From an uncultured Collinsella sp. (GTDB lineage Bacteria > Actinomycetota > Coriobacteriia > Coriobacteriales > Coriobacteriaceae), in the NCBI GenBank assembly GCA_958415625.1, contig CATYZI010000035.1, positions 1-22,456 on the forward strand: a stretch of 22,456 bases of DNA. Direction: 5' to 3'. Below are positions 21,019-22,456 of the stretch, piece after piece (the stretch's first letter is position 1; every line of letters begins with the position of its first letter). Under the pieces are notes generated by a model, which made no database searches, was not told the origin of the DNA, and was given only the letters and a program-made list of their open reading frames with translations. The translations under genes and the position numbers were made by a program.

Positions 21019-21058
21019 CTATTAGTGACGGCGTAACCTCTGCATATCGAGTTGATTG

Positions 21059-21093
21059 CGGCCCCGCATCTGTTGCTGACGGATGCGGGGCCG
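21059..21093 (+). terminator. Terminator of feoAB
   Basis: CGGCCCCGCATC (21059-21070) and GATGCGGGGCCG (21082-21093) form a perfect 12-bp stem with an 11-nt loop, followed by TTGCTAT. The T-tract is short. It directly abuts the -10 of the next gene. Confidence 0.8.
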
Positions 21094-21105
21094 TTGCTAT
21101 ATAAT
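21076..21105 (+). promoter_or_regulatory. Promoter of the MFS exporter gene, inside the feoAB terminator
   Basis: TATAAT (21100-21105) is a perfect -10. The -35 would fall on CTGACG or TGACGG (21076-21082), within the loop and 3' arm of the terminator hairpin. The -35 is weak. Confidence 0.5.
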
Positions 21106-21138
21106 CGCCTCCGCTCAAAATGATTGGAGACGTTATAT

Positions 21139-22335
21139 ATGAGTCAGGCAAGACAAGATGGCATCTCACTCAAGCAGTGGCTCCCGCTCATCGGGCTCAC
21201 CTGCTGCGCGTTCGTGTTCAACACGTCGGAGTTCATGCCCATCGGCCTGCTGACCGACATCGCCGCATCGTTTTCGCTCACCGAAGCCCAAGCTGGCATC
21301 ATGATCTCGGTCTATGCCTGGGGCGTCATGCTGCTGTCGTTGCCGCTCATGGTGTTCGCTTCGCGCTTTGAGTTCAAGCGGATGCTGCTCGGCGTGCTTG
21401 CCGTGTTCTCGCTGGGCCAGTTCCTGTCCGCCGTGGCGCCGACCTACCCCATCTTGGTCTGCGCACGCCTGGTGGTCGCCTGCGCGCATGCCGTGTTCTG
21501 GTCGGTCGCCTCGATCATGGCGTCGCGCCTGGTTGACACGCGCCACGGGGCGCTCGCCATCAGCATGATCGCCACGGGCTCGTCCATCGCGCAGATCTTC
21601 GGCCTGCCCCTCGGCCGCGCCATTGGCCTGGCCGTGGGCTGGCGTATGACGTTTGCCGTGGTTGGGGCCCTCTCTGCCGCTGCGGTGGTGTACCAGGCCG
21701 CCGTGTTCCCGGCCATGCCGGCGGGCGAGCGCTTTACGCTTAAGCAACTGCCCGAGCTGCTCAAGAACCCGTTCCTCATCGCGCTTTATGCGGTCACGGT
21801 GTTCATGGCAACCGGCTATTATGCGGGTTACAGCTATATCGAGCCGTTCCTGGCACAGGTTGCGCACGTCGACGCAAGCGCTATTACCATGACGCTGACG
21901 GCGTTCGGCTGCTCTGGTCTGCTCGGAAGCTGGCTGTTCGGCCGCCTGTTCGACGGGCACCGGTTCCCGTTCTTGGCTATCACGCTCTCCGGCGTGCCGG
22001 TGGCTCTGTTGCTCATGGGTCCGGTCGCATCGTCGCTCGTGGCAGTGCTTGCCGTCTGCGCACTATGGGGCTGCTGCGCCACGGCCTTTAACGTGGCATT
22101 TCAGGCCGAGCTCATCAAGTACACGCCGGCGGATTCGTCGGCCGTCGCCATGTCGATCTTCTCGGGCCTGTTCAATTTGGGTATCGGCACCGGTACGGCG
22201 ATCGGCGGCGCCGTGGTGTCGGGCCCTGGCATCGCCTGGATCGGCTACGCAGGCGGCACGATCACTGTCGTGGGCGTCATCCTCGCCATCACGGTGCTAT
22301 TCCCAACCATACGCCGCGCAAAGCCTGTCGCCTAA
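21139..22335 (+). CDS. MFS exporter, SotB-like (sugar efflux/DHA1 group)
   Basis: A 398-aa major-facilitator protein with about 12 membrane spans. The first span region FVFNTSEFMPIGLLTDIA and the following VYAWGVMLLSLP, the motif HAVFWSVASIMASRL, and YAGYSYIEPFLAQVA agree with SotB/YdeA-type exporters, which pump out arabinose, IPTG or drugs. I start at the ATG at 21139, eight nt after GGAGA (21126-21130); the TTG at 21124 overlaps that site. It is a single-gene unit behind the feoAB terminator. The substrate cannot be read from the sequence; sugars or small drugs are both possible. Confidence 0.9.
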   Translation: MSQARQDGISLKQWLPLIGLTCCAFVFNTSEFMPIGLLTDIAASFSLTEAQAGIMISVYAWGVMLLSLPLMVFASRFEFKRMLLGVLAVFSLGQFLSAVAPTYPILVCARLVVACAHAVFWSVASIMASRLVDTRHGALAISMIATGSSIAQIFGLPLGRAIGLAVGWRMTFAVVGALSAAAVVYQAAVFPAMPAGERFTLKQLPELLKNPFLIALYAVTVFMATGYYAGYSYIEPFLAQVAHVDASAITMTLTAFGCSGLLGSWLFGRLFDGHRFPFLAITLSGVPVALLLMGPVASSLVAVLAVCALWGCCATAFNVAFQAELIKYTPADSSAVAMSIFSGLFNLGIGTGTAIGGAVVSGPGIAWIGYAGGTITVVGVILAITVLFPTIRRAKPVA

Positions 22336-22348
22336 TCACGTTCCCTCA

Positions 22349-22456
22349 TCAGTTGCGGTGGAATAGTTCCTGTTTAAGGCCTCTGAAGGCCCAAGCAGGA
22401 AGGTTGATTTCCGATCTCAGCCGAACACATTGAGCTAATAGGCCGTTCCCGCAGCT
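22349..22456 (-). CDS. Possible 3' end of a minus-strand gene (partial)
   Basis: A frame open from the right window edge runs 35 codons to a TGA at 22351-22349, ending LPAWAFRGLKQELFHRN. I do not recognise it. It is short enough to occur by chance, and the overlapping hairpin at 22367-22401 may be the real feature. Confidence 0.15.
   Translation of the reverse strand, partial: SCGNGLLAQCVRLRSEINLPAWAFRGLKQELFHRN
22367..22401. terminator. Two-part hairpin after the MFS gene
   Basis: TTCCTG (22367-22372) pairs with CAGGAA (22396-22401) and, inside, GGCCT (22378-22382) pairs with AGGCC (22387-22391) around CTGA. No clear T-run follows. It may be a terminator, a structured RNA or part of a repeat that continues outside the window. 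Confidence 0.35.

Noticed and set aside
1..22456. CRISPR array, prophage or complete insertion sequence
   Set aside because: No regularly spaced repeats of 25-40 bp, no phage structural genes and no transposase gene were found.

Overview
The window reads as a chromosomal piece of a high-GC Gram-positive gut actinobacterium, most likely class Coriobacteriia and Collinsella-like. This rests on the GC-rich codon use, the core order tRNA-Thr, tRNA-Met, tuf, rpmG, tRNA-Trp, secE, nusG, rplK, rplA, and the style of the surface-protein and transporter genes. The genus is an inference from family resemblance, not a measurement.

Layout. Positions 1-880 are lower in GC and messy: the 3' end of an unrecognised reading frame, a set of inverted and direct repeats, two 14-bp perfect palindromes, a strong sigma70-type promoter and an internally deleted tRNA (tRNA-Tyr-like). 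From 885 to 5247 lies the translation/transcription/secretion core on the plus strand. It contains tRNA-Thr(GGT), tRNA-Met(CAT), EF-Tu, L33, tRNA-Trp(CCA), SecE, NusG, L11 and L1, with terminators after tuf and rplA and a leader before rplA that looks like an L1 autoregulatory site. From 5300 to 17255 everything is on the minus strand. Read in transcription order from the right this is: a PTS EIIA-Glc-type protein, asparaginyl-tRNA synthetase, a WYL-domain regulator, a three-gene ABC transporter of the TrpXYZ-like family (lipoprotein, permease, ATPase), a cell-wall-anchored 5'-nucleotidase, an MscS channel, a cytosolic protein joining a ParB/Srx-like domain to a BMP (PnrA-like) nucleoside-binding domain, and a metallophosphoesterase overlapping it by 4 nt. 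From 17500 to 22335 the plus strand holds an alpha/beta-hydrolase esterase, a fused FeoA-FeoB ferrous-iron transporter behind a tandem operator-like repeat, and a SotB-like MFS exporter.

How the parts work together. The left block is housekeeping gene expression. The middle block mixes uptake and sensing. A surface nucleotidase would release nucleosides outside the cell, and a nucleoside-binding-type domain occurs inside the cell next to a phosphoesterase; that link is an inference. Three copies of a palindromic intergenic repeat (5263-5301, 7980-8018, 10967-11007) each sit at or within 8 nt of the stop codon of a minus-strand gene, and two of them supply the stop codon. The items most worth a second look are the ParB-BMP fusion/phosphoesterase pair, this repeat family, the broken tRNA in a live tRNA operon, the L1 operator mimic, and the tandem 17-bp repeats before feoAB. 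No CRISPR array, prophage or complete insertion sequence was seen.
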